From: Bacteroidales bacterium UBA4347
GTDB lineage: Bacteria; Bacteroidota; Bacteroidia; Bacteroidales; P3
Length of the DNA stretch: 45,730 nt
Assembly (NCBI GenBank): GCA_002394185.1
Contig: DGTB01000085.1
Location: 1 to 45,730, forward strand
Direction: 5' to 3'
Part shown: positions 32,263-40,517 of the stretch, one piece after another
Position numbering within the stretch: position 1 is the stretch's first letter
Layout of the letters: every line of letters starts with the position of its first letter
Translations under genes and position numbers: made by a program
Notes under the pieces: model-generated
Seen by the model: the letters and a program-made list of their open reading frames with translations, nothing else
What the model was told of the DNA's origin: nothing
Databases searched by the model: none

Positions 32263-32271
32263 GCAAATATA
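32263..32271 (-). promoter_or_regulatory. Bacteroidota -7 box for the minus-strand hypothetical gene
   Basis: TATATTTGC on the minus strand with TTGG about 18 bases upstream as a possible -33. It predicts a leader of roughly 220 bases containing the 11-bp array. Confidence 0.6.
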
Positions 32272-32470
32272 CATAAAAAAAGAGAATTCCAACACAAACA
32301 TATAAAAAATAATCATTCATCACTAATTGCCACCAACTTACCATTAACTCACCCAAAGATATTGATACTTTTTTCAAAAAAAACAAGTGTTAAAAAATCA
32401 TAAAAACACACCTCTCATGTCACCTTTGGGCATTTTGGTGGTTATTATATATATAGAGAAGCTGACCAAA

Positions 32471-32974
32471 ATGGACATAAAACGGGATCCTAAATATGAA
32501 CTGTTCGACGGCTTGCTCACGCGGCACAGGGGACTGATACGCACCCTCTGTTGGCGGCATTCGTCCTACAGCGACACCACCTGCCGCGAGCTGGTGCAGG
32601 ACTGCTATGTCGCCATTTGGTTCCACCTCTCCTCCCTGCGCGAGAACAGCAACATCTGGCAGCAAATGACATGGGTTGCGTGGCAATGCCAGAGCGTCTT
32701 CTCGCACCGCCTCCGGCACCGGTTCCACGACTGGCTGCCAATCGACGACCACCTGGCCGACACACTGGCCGACAGCGACGGGCTCAGCCAACGGGAACTG
32801 ATAGAGGAACTCGCCACAGACCTCAATCCAAGAGAGCGTAGCCTGCTCACCCTTTTCCTCGAAGGCTACCACCAGAACGAAATCGCCGAGAAACTGGAGA
32901 CGACACCGGCCGCAGTCAAAAAAATGAAACAACGCATCATATCGAAAATGGCAAACAACACAAGAACAACATGA
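32471..32974 (+). CDS. Sigma-70 family (ECF-like) RNA polymerase sigma factor
   Basis: 167 residues from the ATG at 32471. Region 2 spans about residues 12-75 (LVQDCYVAIWFHL for the core-binding helix); region 4 is the last 60 residues, ELATDLNPRERSLLTLFLEGYHQNEIAEKLETTP with a classical helix-turn-helix and the tail VKKMKQRIISKM. No region 3, so ECF-like. The stop overlaps the next start by four bases. The downstream small membrane protein could be its anti-sigma partner; the targets may include the accessory genes that follow, but no shared promoter was found. Confidence 0.85.
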   Translation: MDIKRDPKYELFDGLLTRHRGLIRTLCWRHSSYSDTTCRELVQDCYVAIWFHLSSLRENSNIWQQMTWVAWQCQSVFSHRLRHRFHDWLPIDDHLADTLADSDGLSQRELIEELATDLNPRERSLLTLFLEGYHQNEIAEKLETTPAAVKKMKQRIISKMANNTRTT

Positions 32975-33282
32975 AGACAGAACAGGAAATAGAAGAAATC
33001 ATCAACGCCGAGGCAGCACGCAACCGCCAGTTCCTTGACCAAATCCGTAACTTGGCCTTGGAACATAATGCCGACCTCGAGGAATGGTGTGCCCGGCGCC
33101 GGCGCCACAATGCCTTTGTCCGCACCGCCGTGGCCGCATGCCTCCTCGCCCTCTTCACCTTCGTCGCCGGCACCGCCTATGCTGCGGCACCCGCTCCCGA
33201 CTTCACAGCAGGAACCTCCCATGGCGACATCCTCCCCGCACAGGCCTTCGACACCGTAACCAGAATCCTCTGCCTGATATAA
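32971..33282 (+). CDS. Small single-span membrane protein, candidate anti-sigma partner
   Basis: 103 residues, ATGA-coupled to the sigma gene. About 48 charged residues with helical character (EQEIEEIINAEAARNRQFLDQI in pieces, ending CARRRRHNAF) face the cytoplasm, followed by one membrane helix (VRTAVAACLLALFTFVAGTAYA) and a short periplasmic tail. The layout fits a small anti-sigma factor, but no known anti-sigma domain is visible, so this is inference from position and topology. Confidence 0.7.
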   Translation: MKTEQEIEEIINAEAARNRQFLDQIRNLALEHNADLEEWCARRRRHNAFVRTAVAACLLALFTFVAGTAYAAAPAPDFTAGTSHGDILPAQAFDTVTRILCLI

Positions 33283-33298
33283 GACAATAACGACAACG

Positions 33299-33400
33299 AT
33301 GACAACCAAAACAACAGCTGCCGCACCCCTACTTCTTTCAAGCATACCCATTGTCCCCGATGTCTCTGTTGTCGTAGAAAAAGGAAGAGCCGAAAAATGA
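33299..33400 (+). CDS. Candidate 33-residue microprotein
   Basis: An ATG at 33299 opens 33 codons (MTTKTTAAAPLLLSS to GRAEK) ending in a TGA that overlaps the next ATG (ATGA), with a 16-base gap behind it. The overlaps on this operon make translation plausible. The central PLLLSSIPIVPDVSVVV is hydrophobic. No homology known; could also be only a leader that couples translation. Confidence 0.45.
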   Translation: MTTKTTAAAPLLLSSIPIVPDVSVVVEKGRAEK

Positions 33401-33909
33401 ATACAAAAAAGAATATACGACGGTTTTGGTTGTGGGTAGGCATACTCTTGCTCGTCGACCTCGCGGTCATTACCCTTTGGAAGCGCTGGTACTGGTTCTT
33501 CCCCTCGCGCGAGGTCAGCGAAGTCTACACCCGCTATGCCGGCAACGAGGACTTCAACGTCGTCTTCCTCAAGGACTTCAAAATCAACGACACCGTCTTT
33601 GTCGACGTCACCCTCCTGGAAGCCAAAAACGACTCCTCCTGGGTCCGTATTAAAGACGATTTCAACATTACACCCATCCCCGACGAAATACTGTCTGTGG
33701 CCACAAATGATATCGTCAGTTTCTGGTATGCTCCCAAGAAAGACTACTCCCTCCCTATGGATTCATGTCTAACCAACAATGATATTATAGCAATCTCATA
33801 CCTGAAGAGAGAGATTGCTGTTTTCCACATTGAATCAGAAAAACAAATCAGACGCATTCTTGAATATCAAATATCAAATAACAAAAACCAAACAAATGGA
33901 AATGAATAA
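33397..33909 (+). CDS. Hypothetical membrane-anchored protein
   Basis: 170 residues. One N-terminal membrane helix (FWLWVGILLLVDLAVITLW) follows a basic start (MNTKKNIRR); the rest is probably periplasmic and beta-rich with no recognised motif. It is coupled to the microprotein by ATGA and overlaps the following lipoprotein gene by a few bases, so it belongs to the sigma-factor operon. Function unknown. Confidence 0.65.
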   Translation: MNTKKNIRRFWLWVGILLLVDLAVITLWKRWYWFFPSREVSEVYTRYAGNEDFNVVFLKDFKINDTVFVDVTLLEAKNDSSWVRIKDDFNITPIPDEILSVATNDIVSFWYAPKKDYSLPMDSCLTNNDIIAISYLKREIAVFHIESEKQIRRILEYQISNNKNQTNGNE

Positions 33910-34318
33910 AAAAGTAATGAAAGCCGCACTCTTTGTAGTGTTGAGTTCGATGGCTGTCGGATGCCAAAAAGAGGATCTGCCGACCAACATCACCGAGATA
34001 ACAGGTGTTGCCAATCCCTCATGTACACTGGTTTACTCTATCAATGGCGTTGTGTTTACATCTACTTATGCAACCGAAGAAGAGTGCCATGCATTCATGC
34101 TGCACCTGATGGAGCTCTCTCGTGAAGGAAATGAGATAGTGGTATCGGCAAATGGTTATGGCTCAAATGTACTCGGAACTAAAGAAACCGTCACTTACAC
34201 TACACCGAGCAGCGACGATGCTGCGGCATGGTCGGAAAAAATGGTCAAAGATGGATACCGGGTTTACGTAACCTACGATTCCGTTAAAAAAGTCCATATT
34301 TGTGTTGCAGTAAAATAA
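33902..34318 (+). CDS. Small hypothetical lipoprotein
   Basis: 138 residues from the ATG at 33902 (one at 33896 is equally possible). Lipoprotein signal with a lipobox SMAVGC at about residue 20. The mature part is about 115 residues and ends VKKVHICVAVK. No known domain. The start lies inside the end of the previous gene, so it is the last gene of the sigma-factor mini-operon; a long inverted repeat follows nine bases after the stop. Confidence 0.65.
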   Translation: MNKKVMKAALFVVLSSMAVGCQKEDLPTNITEITGVANPSCTLVYSINGVVFTSTYATEEECHAFMLHLMELSREGNEIVVSANGYGSNVLGTKETVTYTTPSSDDAAAWSEKMVKDGYRVYVTYDSVKKVHICVAVK

Positions 34319-34326
34319 GATTACCT

Positions 34327-34495
34327 ATAAAAAAGAGAGGGTGCTCCCGCAGCGAAGAATCCGAAACACTTGGAACCGTCGAAGATTCAACCCTGCTTTC
34401 CGCACCCCCGGGAATCATAGAGCCTTTCTGCCCTATGCATTGTCTGTAGCATCCTGCCGCCGACATCCCTATTAACGAGTACCCTCTCTTTTTAT
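34327..34495 (+). other. 169-bp element bounded by 19-20 bp inverted repeats
   Basis: Left end 34327-34346 and right end 34477-34495 pair over about 19 bp with one G-U and one unpaired A (core AGAGAGGGTGCTC / GAGTACCCTCTCT). The right arm ends in a T-run, so the outer stem could end transcription. The interior can form small hairpins (GAATC with GATTC; CATAG with CTATG). It may be a structured RNA with terminator or a MITE-like insertion; no target-site duplication is visible. Confidence 0.5.
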
Positions 34496-34594
34496 TGTCT
34501 GCACACTGTTTTTTTGGTCCTATGGTCATTGTGCCCATGCCGCCCGTTAGAACCATAAAACCACCGAGTCACACAATAGCAAAGAAACAAGGAT

Positions 34595-35908
34595 ATGAGA
34601 CATCTAAACAAACTTGCCCTCGCCGCCTGCCTCCTCTTGTCCTATGGCATCGCGCTGGGACAGACCGGGCAGGGACTGCCAAGTCCGGCATTCCATTGGA
34701 AGTGCCCGTCCGCCGATTCGGCGCTGAACTTCCATCCGGCGACCACCGCCCCACTCCTTTTCGACAGCATCCCCTATGCCGAAGACTACACCGTTGTGGT
34801 GGTCTATAAGCCCGTCGTGGACACCGAAGCCACTGTGTGGCAGCTCGTCTTCGCCGACAGCATTGGTCGTGGGCTGACCACCGAGCGTATCCTCTCCGAC
34901 AGCACAGCCATCCGCTTTGCTGAACATACCGACCGCAAACCGGTGATCCATACCTTGCGCCAGTCCGCCCCCGACTCCTCTTCTGCCTACGCCAGCCTGT
35001 CTGTCGGCGACGGAAACATCAAGGTCTCCGAGGTGCTGTACTTCAATCACCGTCTTGGCAACGCCGTCCTACGCAGGGTGCAGTCCATCCTGGCCATCCG
35101 TTATGGCATCACCCTCGGCCCTGTCGACTATATTGGAGTCAATGGCCACCGTGTATGGCAACATCGGCTCGACAGTGCCGTGTTCCACCACCGCATCACG
35201 GGTATTGGCAGCGACACCTCCCTCCATCAATTGTGCAGCCGCTCCGAAATGGACGGCTCCGTCGTCACCCTCTCTGCCGACAGCCTCCCGCAAGGGGCTT
35301 ACCTTCTCATTGGCGACAATGATGCACCTCTGACATTCCTGCAGGAGGCCTCTGACATTGAAACGCTCGCCCGCCAATGGCGCGTTCAGAGTTCAGGTAC
35401 AGAGGATGTCGCGTTTTCTCTTGCATTTGATACGCGGAGTATTCCCGTTCCCACCGACAGCCTTGTGCTGTTACTCGATGGTGGCATCATCCTCCCATCG
35501 GTTGTGACTGCCAACGAAGTACGTTTCAATAATCTATGGCTCTCGTCCGACACCTGTACCTTTACCCTCGCTCGCGGTGCCTTCTTGTGGCAGCTGGCGC
35601 AATCCGGCTCCAAGGGCGCCAAAGGTCACAGTGGCAAAGAGTATGACGAACATGAGAAAGTTTCAATTTTCAATTCTCAATTTTCACTTTATCCGAATCC
35701 CACCACTGGCCATTTCAACATCGAGGTGTCCGGTGCCCGTCAGGTACAGGTAACGATATATAACCTACAGGGTAAAGTAATCGCCACCTACGGCGACAAT
35801 AACCGTGACCACTATTGCTTCGAAGGTTCCCTGCCAACAGGCAATACCTACTTCGCCACCATCGCCACCGAGAGTGGCAGTCAGACCATAAAACTCATCG
35901 TAAAGTAA
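34595..35908 (+). CDS. T9SS-exported protein with C-terminal sorting domain
   Basis: 437 residues. A Sec signal peptide ends near IALGQ (residue 23). The middle resembles the LamG-like plus DUF8202-type proteins of Bacteroidota (FNHRLGNAVLRRVQSILAIRYGITLG and HRITGIGSDTSL, each a known block). The last 75 residues are a type A Por sorting domain: LYPNPTTGHFNIE, then VTIYNLQGKVI and TIKLIVK. Exported across the outer membrane and possibly attached to the surface. The linker just before the sorting domain (SIFNSQFS) comes from a heptamer array. Two lipoproteins and the RHS gene follow on the same strand within 70 bases each. Confidence 0.85.
   Translation: MRHLNKLALAACLLLSYGIALGQTGQGLPSPAFHWKCPSADSALNFHPATTAPLLFDSIPYAEDYTVVVVYKPVVDTEATVWQLVFADSIGRGLTTERILSDSTAIRFAEHTDRKPVIHTLRQSAPDSSSAYASLSVGDGNIKVSEVLYFNHRLGNAVLRRVQSILAIRYGITLGPVDYIGVNGHRVWQHRLDSAVFHHRITGIGSDTSLHQLCSRSEMDGSVVTLSADSLPQGAYLLIGDNDAPLTFLQEASDIETLARQWRVQSSGTEDVAFSLAFDTRSIPVPTDSLVLLLDGGIILPSVVTANEVRFNNLWLSSDTCTFTLARGAFLWQLAQSGSKGAKGHSGKEYDEHEKVSIFNSQFSLYPNPTTGHFNIEVSGARQVQVTIYNLQGKVIATYGDNNRDHYCFEGSLPTGNTYFATIATESGSQTIKLIVK
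35661..35688. repeat. Heptamer array inside the T9SS cargo gene
   Basis: Four 7-bp units (TTTCAAT, TTTCAAT, TCTCAAT, TTTCACT) coding FNSQFS, reverse complement of the unit at 9715-9742. Confidence 0.9.
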
Positions 35909-35975
35909 TAAAAAAGAGGAATAGACAGATTGTATTCATCTGCTAGAGGATAAAACATAAAAAAACCTAACAACA

Positions 35976-36683
35976 ATGAAAAATCTCAGAAAAATGACCA
36001 TGCTACTCTTTGTGGCAGCCACAATGTTCACTTTCTCGTCCTGCAACAAGGACGATGACGACAATGGCATCAGCGAAACCAATCTTGTGGGCGAGTGGGG
36101 TTGGCCGAGCGACCATGCATTAAAATTTTCCAAATTAGTCATCAAAAACGACCATACGGCCACTTTCAATAGCCTGCCCTACACATGGACGCTGAAAGGA
36201 AACACTTTTAGCGGTACAGCTGGTAACGGCCATGAAATAAACTTTAAAATAAAGTCCCTGCGCGGTGAAAAAATGGTTATTGAGGGAGAGGAGCAACTGG
36301 TGAGCGATGTTTCTTCCATTACCCTCTCCGACCTTTCCGGCACCCTCATTAAGACCGTAACCACAACTTCGCCCACATTGACCGAGGAAATTATGGTCGG
36401 GACCTGGAAGTTCAAGGAGACTGGGCAATACAATCAGTACGACGTAATTATCAAGAGTGACCACACATTTGAATATCAGGTCTCCCACGATAAAGGCACT
36501 TGGGAAATTGAAGGTTCTAAATTTATTGGGATAGAAAAAGGAGGAAACTATGATGGCAGCGACCGCGAGTATTCTTTTACCGTAGAGTCCATGACAAGCT
36601 CCTCAACAGAAGTTGTACTGAAAGCAGTCGATGGCAAAGACGGCAATAAGACTTTCGTAGGCACATATACTAAAAACCTCTGA
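35976..36683 (+). CDS. Lipocalin-like lipoprotein
   Basis: 235 residues. Lipobox TFSSC at about residue 23, followed by an acidic tether (NKDDDDNG) of the kind seen in surface-exposed Bacteroidota lipoproteins. Two similar beta-rich halves each begin with an LVGEW/MVGTWKF motif and contain a DHT strand (KNDHTATF, KSDHTFEY), as in lipocalin-like domains. Ligand unknown. It sits between the T9SS cargo gene and the RHS gene with no promoter between, so it may be part of the same system. Confidence 0.7.
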   Translation: MKNLRKMTMLLFVAATMFTFSSCNKDDDDNGISETNLVGEWGWPSDHALKFSKLVIKNDHTATFNSLPYTWTLKGNTFSGTAGNGHEINFKIKSLRGEKMVIEGEEQLVSDVSSITLSDLSGTLIKTVTTTSPTLTEEIMVGTWKFKETGQYNQYDVIIKSDHTFEYQVSHDKGTWEIEGSKFIGIEKGGNYDGSDREYSFTVESMTSSSTEVVLKAVDGKDGNKTFVGTYTKNL

Positions 36684-36704
36684 TTTTACTTTAAACCTTT
36701 AGCG

Positions 36705-37361
36705 ATGAAACAACATCTATTTACGATGGCGCTGGTAGTCGGAGGCATGGCGATAGCCATGTTCTCCGCTTGCCAACGTTCAAACAATAAGAATTCGGAA
36801 TTGGAAGCATCACCTTCCATAGTCCAAATTGATACAGAGGAAATACAACCTGAATGTCTGGGAAATACAGCAGACTTACACCGTGCAGATGCGAAGATAC
36901 ATGTCAGACGGGGCCAGATGCTCGCATTGCAGACAGTGGGCTTGACTCTTACCGCCATCGACGCTGCTGTGCAGCACGAAGCCGTCTATTCGGTTACGTC
37001 ACTTGCAACAGAAGAACTACCACCGCTACCACAAGGAATGATAAATATGACCGCTGCCACAGGAGGTTACCGCCTATTACCCGGAGGAGAACACTTCTCA
37101 CCGTATGCAGAGCTCCGCATCGCCTACGACCCCAAGCGTTTGCCCCAAGGCTATACGCCCGACGACATCTACACCTCCTTCTATGACACCTCAAGCCTGG
37201 CATGGGTACGCTTGGAACGAGTGGAAGTGGTCAGTCCGATGGATGGACTGACGATGATTCAACCACCTACGACTACGACAACCTCGGCCGACTCGTCCGG
37301 CGCATCCATCCCGATGCCGGCACGACAACGTTCACGTATGACCCCGCAGGCAACCTCATGA
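36705..37361 (+). pseudogene. RHS lipoprotein, N-terminal fragment
   Basis: The first about 175 residues look like the start of a Bacteroidota RHS lipoprotein: lipobox MFSAC, then PPLPQGMINMTAATGGYR, YTPDDIYTSFYD and AWVRLERVEV. From about 37230 the frame turns into low-complexity sequence (PPTTTTTSADSS) that is RHS-core DNA read out of frame. The full genes are around 2000 residues, so roughly a thousand codons are missing at this junction. The fragment may still be made as a short lipoprotein, but the RHS shell cannot follow in frame. Confidence 0.75.
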
Positions 37362-39868
37362 AAGAAACCAACCCCTTGGGAGAAATTTTTTACAGCTACA
37401 CATACTACAGACCCAAGAAGAAACGTTATTCCTACATGACAGGCAACGACGTGACCTACGAATACGGCACCAGCGGCAACGACATCGGCCGCCCCGTCCG
37501 CATCACCGACGGCAGCGGCAGCTACGAATGCCACTATGACAAACTCGGCAATGTCACTGACGAGACACGCACCATCGCCCTGCCACAGCACGGCGAGGTG
37601 TACCAGTTCAGAATGCTTTACCAGTATGACAGCTGGGGTCGTATGCTCTCGATGACCTACCCCGACGGCGAGGAGATAACCTACACCTATCAGTGGGGCG
37701 GTGACCTCCTCTCCATGCACGGCAACAAAAACGGCAACGACCGCACCTACATCAGGGAGATACAATACAACTCTTTCGGACAGAAAGAAAACGTGAACTA
37801 TGGTAATGGCACCAGTGCTCACTATACTTACGACGCGCTGCATCGCCTCGTCAATCTCCAAAGCACTGATAGCCTAGGCAACTTAATGCAAAACATTGAC
37901 TATACTTTTGACAATGCAAGCAATGTTACGGGCATTGTCAACAATGCCGGTGTTGTGAACATGCTTGGAGGTGTATACGAAAATACCTATAAATACGATG
38001 CGCTGCACAGACTTGAAGAGTCGTATGGTGGAGGTGCCATAGGAAACTACAACACCTATCTTAATTATTCACCATCGGGCAGACTGATAGGGAAATTCCG
38101 CGACAACAACTCAGTCACACTGTCGGCCTCAGTCGATATGGCCTACGGCTACTGCAACGACTATCAGCCTCACGCCGTGAAGCGTATGTTCGACTACAAG
38201 AACGGAATGCTTTACGACATGCGCTGGGATGAAGCAGGCAACCTCGGTCAGGTGAGCATGGCCAGGCCGGGCGAAATGTTTGAGGCAGGACGTTTCCTCT
38301 TCTGGACCGAGGACAACCGTATGCACGCTGCCGTGGACGACAAACACTATAGCTACTATGCATACGATTACGGCGGGGAGCGCCGGTTGAAACTGGTGGG
38401 AGTCAACAGCTCAGTGGATGTCAATGCCGAATACATGACTGCTATCTCTACATTGAACGAGCCGACGCTCTATCCCTCTGCCTACATGGTGCTGACCAAC
38501 AAGGGCTACACCAAGCACTACTATGCCGGTACCGAGCGCGTGGCCGCACGTCTCGGCGGTGGCGGACTGGATGCCCTGTATCCTGTTATCGGTAACGAAG
38601 AAGAACTCCAGAAAAAAGCTGATATATTGTTTAAACAAAGCATCGAACAGGTGAACAGCCGTGTGCTTCATGAAAATGATCTCGACTGCATAATGAACAA
38701 TGAATTCACTAAGGAGGAGTTTGGCCACCCAATTGAAGGCATCCCCTACCAGATGAAGGCAGACGTTAAGTGTGACCACAGCCAGCTCAATGAAATGGTC
38801 AACTCAATGTTGACCGATTATCATAACGGAAAGGAGGATGAAGTGTACTTCTACCATTCCGACCACCTCGGCAGTGCCAGTTGGATAACTGACTTCGGCG
38901 GTGAGGCGGTACAGCATATCCAGTACCTGCCCTACGGCGAGCCGTATGTTAATCAGCATCCCGCCGGATACCAGGAACGTTTCACGTTCACCGGGAAAGA
39001 GAAGGACGAGGAAACCGGCTACGGCTATTTCGGTGCCAGGTACATGGACCACGAGCTGATGACCATGTGGCTCAGCGTCGACCCGATGGCCGACAAGTAC
39101 CCGAGTATTTCGCCGTATGCTTATTGTGCCTGGAACCCAGTGAAGCTGGTGGATCCGGATGGATGTGAAGTGGGAGACTATTATGATAGAAATGGGCGAT
39201 GGTTAGGTACGGACGGAAAAACTGACCACGTAGCATATGTTGCAAAATCAGTGACAAAAAATTCAAAAGGACTTGTAGTATCCGCTGATGGTGTACAAAA
39301 GTTGTCCATCACAAACGAAGAGCTACTTGACAGGGCAACATGGGTATGTGGGGAAAGTGGAGGAAGCGGGGAATACATTTCCGATAGAACTCAGAATGCT
39401 GGCGATGCAGCGTCCGTCGCAGATGCTCGTGTGGTGGATTATTATGCTTATGCAATTAATAATGCATCGACGACTGATGGCGGATTCTATAAAGCTGCTA
39501 AAAACAGGATGGGGAAAATAATAAATGGGGTTTATACCAAAACATATGATGGGTATTTCGAAGGACGGGGGTTGGGGGGCAACACAAATAGTAAGGCGTT
39601 CTCTAACGCCCGAAATTCCGATATGAGGGAAATCAATCAAAACTGCTGTTTTACCAACTCCATTTCTGCTGTTATCAAATCTGTGACAGATTCGAACGAC
39701 CCAACAGGTGGTTGTCGTGCGTGGCTCGGCGGTGACGATGCAAATACGTATGTAAGGAACGGCTCGGTGTCTGTCAAGCGAGAAGGTAGAATTACGACAA
39801 ATCAATTTAGCTTCAATTCCAATAACGGAAGAAGCCACCATAGTTTTTACATATTATCAGTAAAATGA
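37202..39868 (+). CDS. RHS core and C-terminal toxin tip (5'-truncated gene)
   Basis: The frame is open for 888 codons but RHS similarity starts near 37254 (DDSTTYDYDNLGR). Many YD repeats follow (YDSWGRMLSMTYPDGEEITY and similar), then the core end: HSDHLGSASWITDFGG, FTGKEKDEETGYGYFGAR and PYAYCAWNPVKLVDPDG, ending at 39163. After it base composition becomes AT-rich: a tip of about 235 residues. The tip has WVCGESGG and DPTGGCRAWLGGDDA, which recall SleB-type cell-wall hydrolases; this is weak. RHS shells enclose and deliver such toxins. No normal start links this frame to the lipoprotein signal upstream; a -1 shift would be needed. Confidence 0.8.
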   Translation: MGTLGTSGSGQSDGWTDDDSTTYDYDNLGRLVRRIHPDAGTTTFTYDPAGNLMKETNPLGEIFYSYTYYRPKKKRYSYMTGNDVTYEYGTSGNDIGRPVRITDGSGSYECHYDKLGNVTDETRTIALPQHGEVYQFRMLYQYDSWGRMLSMTYPDGEEITYTYQWGGDLLSMHGNKNGNDRTYIREIQYNSFGQKENVNYGNGTSAHYTYDALHRLVNLQSTDSLGNLMQNIDYTFDNASNVTGIVNNAGVVNMLGGVYENTYKYDALHRLEESYGGGAIGNYNTYLNYSPSGRLIGKFRDNNSVTLSASVDMAYGYCNDYQPHAVKRMFDYKNGMLYDMRWDEAGNLGQVSMARPGEMFEAGRFLFWTEDNRMHAAVDDKHYSYYAYDYGGERRLKLVGVNSSVDVNAEYMTAISTLNEPTLYPSAYMVLTNKGYTKHYYAGTERVAARLGGGGLDALYPVIGNEEELQKKADILFKQSIEQVNSRVLHENDLDCIMNNEFTKEEFGHPIEGIPYQMKADVKCDHSQLNEMVNSMLTDYHNGKEDEVYFYHSDHLGSASWITDFGGEAVQHIQYLPYGEPYVNQHPAGYQERFTFTGKEKDEETGYGYFGARYMDHELMTMWLSVDPMADKYPSISPYAYCAWNPVKLVDPDGCEVGDYYDRNGRWLGTDGKTDHVAYVAKSVTKNSKGLVVSADGVQKLSITNEELLDRATWVCGESGGSGEYISDRTQNAGDAASVADARVVDYYAYAINNASTTDGGFYKAAKNRMGKIINGVYTKTYDGYFEGRGLGGNTNSKAFSNARNSDMREINQNCCFTNSISAVIKSVTDSNDPTGGCRAWLGGDDANTYVRNGSVSVKREGRITTNQFSFNSNNGRSHHSFYILSVK
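37230..37252. repeat. Palindrome at the RHS deletion junction
   Basis: GTCAGTCC (37230-37237) and GGACTGAC (37245-37252) are perfect inverted repeats around a seven-base loop. They lie at the point where N-terminal lipoprotein sequence changes to RHS core sequence in a different frame. Confidence 0.8.
38987..39163 (+). repeat. 177-bp RHS core-end repeat, copy 1
   Basis: Codes FTGKEKDEETGYGYFGAR through NPVKLVDPDG, inside the main RHS gene. Copies 2 and 3 have the same length and differ mostly at silent sites. Confidence 0.92.
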
Positions 39869-39881
39869 AATATCCCGCAAA

Positions 39882-40445
39882 ATGAAATACCTTGCAGTAT
39901 TACTAGTTCTTATGTTATTTACACAAGAATCTATTTCACAGACTCGTCTAAAAGATTTACCTTTCTCTAAAGAACTAAAAATTGTTCATGATGATAGTGT
40001 GAGTCGCACGATTTGTATTGATGACAAATCCAATACCTATTGGGTGGATTCCATTTATCCTTTGTTCTATGAATATGAATACCCTGAAAAGGGGGTAATT
40101 ACCCAGCGTAGTTTTTTGGTGTCTGGAACTAATAAATATCTGCTTGACTCTTTAATAATTAAAAACTATAATGACTATTGCCTTTCTTTGGATATAGCTA
40201 GGGTTAATATATTTAAACAAAAGGGGTCAGAATACTTGTTTATTGAGTGCTATAATATATTTCAATATGGAAGTGACTCCCAGCCTATATTTATATTATT
40301 AACAAAAGAAGGAAACAATTTTGCACATCCATCAGTCTATTTAATGGACATCTACTCTGAAAATGCATATGAGAATATCTATATTCTATATGAAAACGAC
40401 AAAATCGTAATGAAAGGAGAAGGTGTATCATTAATCTCGTTCTAA
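39882..40445 (+). CDS. Candidate exported immunity protein for RHS tip 1
   Basis: 187 residues, 13 bases after the RHS stop codon. A Sec signal (MKYLAVLLVLMLFTQESISQ) suggests a periplasmic protein. AT-rich, no known domain. Position directly after a toxin tip is the normal place for the cognate immunity gene. An exported immunity protein fits a toxin that attacks the periplasm or cell wall. Confidence 0.65.
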   Translation: MKYLAVLLVLMLFTQESISQTRLKDLPFSKELKIVHDDSVSRTICIDDKSNTYWVDSIYPLFYEYEYPEKGVITQRSFLVSGTNKYLLDSLIIKNYNDYCLSLDIARVNIFKQKGSEYLFIECYNIFQYGSDSQPIFILLTKEGNNFAHPSVYLMDIYSENAYENIYILYENDKIVMKGEGVSLISF

Positions 40446-40517
40446 TAATGGCAACAACCAAAATGGCAAACAATTGTCTTTGCATAGGGTATTCTAACTA
40501 TCAGAATATTATAAACA

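Larger units (their letters stand above)
32035..32470. other. Divergent intergenic region
   Basis: 436 bases between the minus-strand hypothetical gene and the sigma-factor gene. It holds the leader and -7 box of the former, an 11-bp array (32177-32209) and AT-rich DNA before the sigma gene. I found no clear TAnnTTTG box for the sigma gene; TACTTTTTT near 32368 is only a partial match. Confidence 0.6.

Noticed and set aside
34327..34495. 6S RNA
   Set aside because: The ends pair, but the interior folds into several small stems instead of a single rod with a central bubble, and my memory of Bacteroidota 6S sequences is not firm enough.
37202..37361. Programmed -1 frameshift joining the RHS lipoprotein start to the core
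   Set aside because: No slippery heptamer (X XXY YYZ) lies in the 160-base overlap, and the missing shell sequence shows a deletion, so frame loss is the simpler reading.
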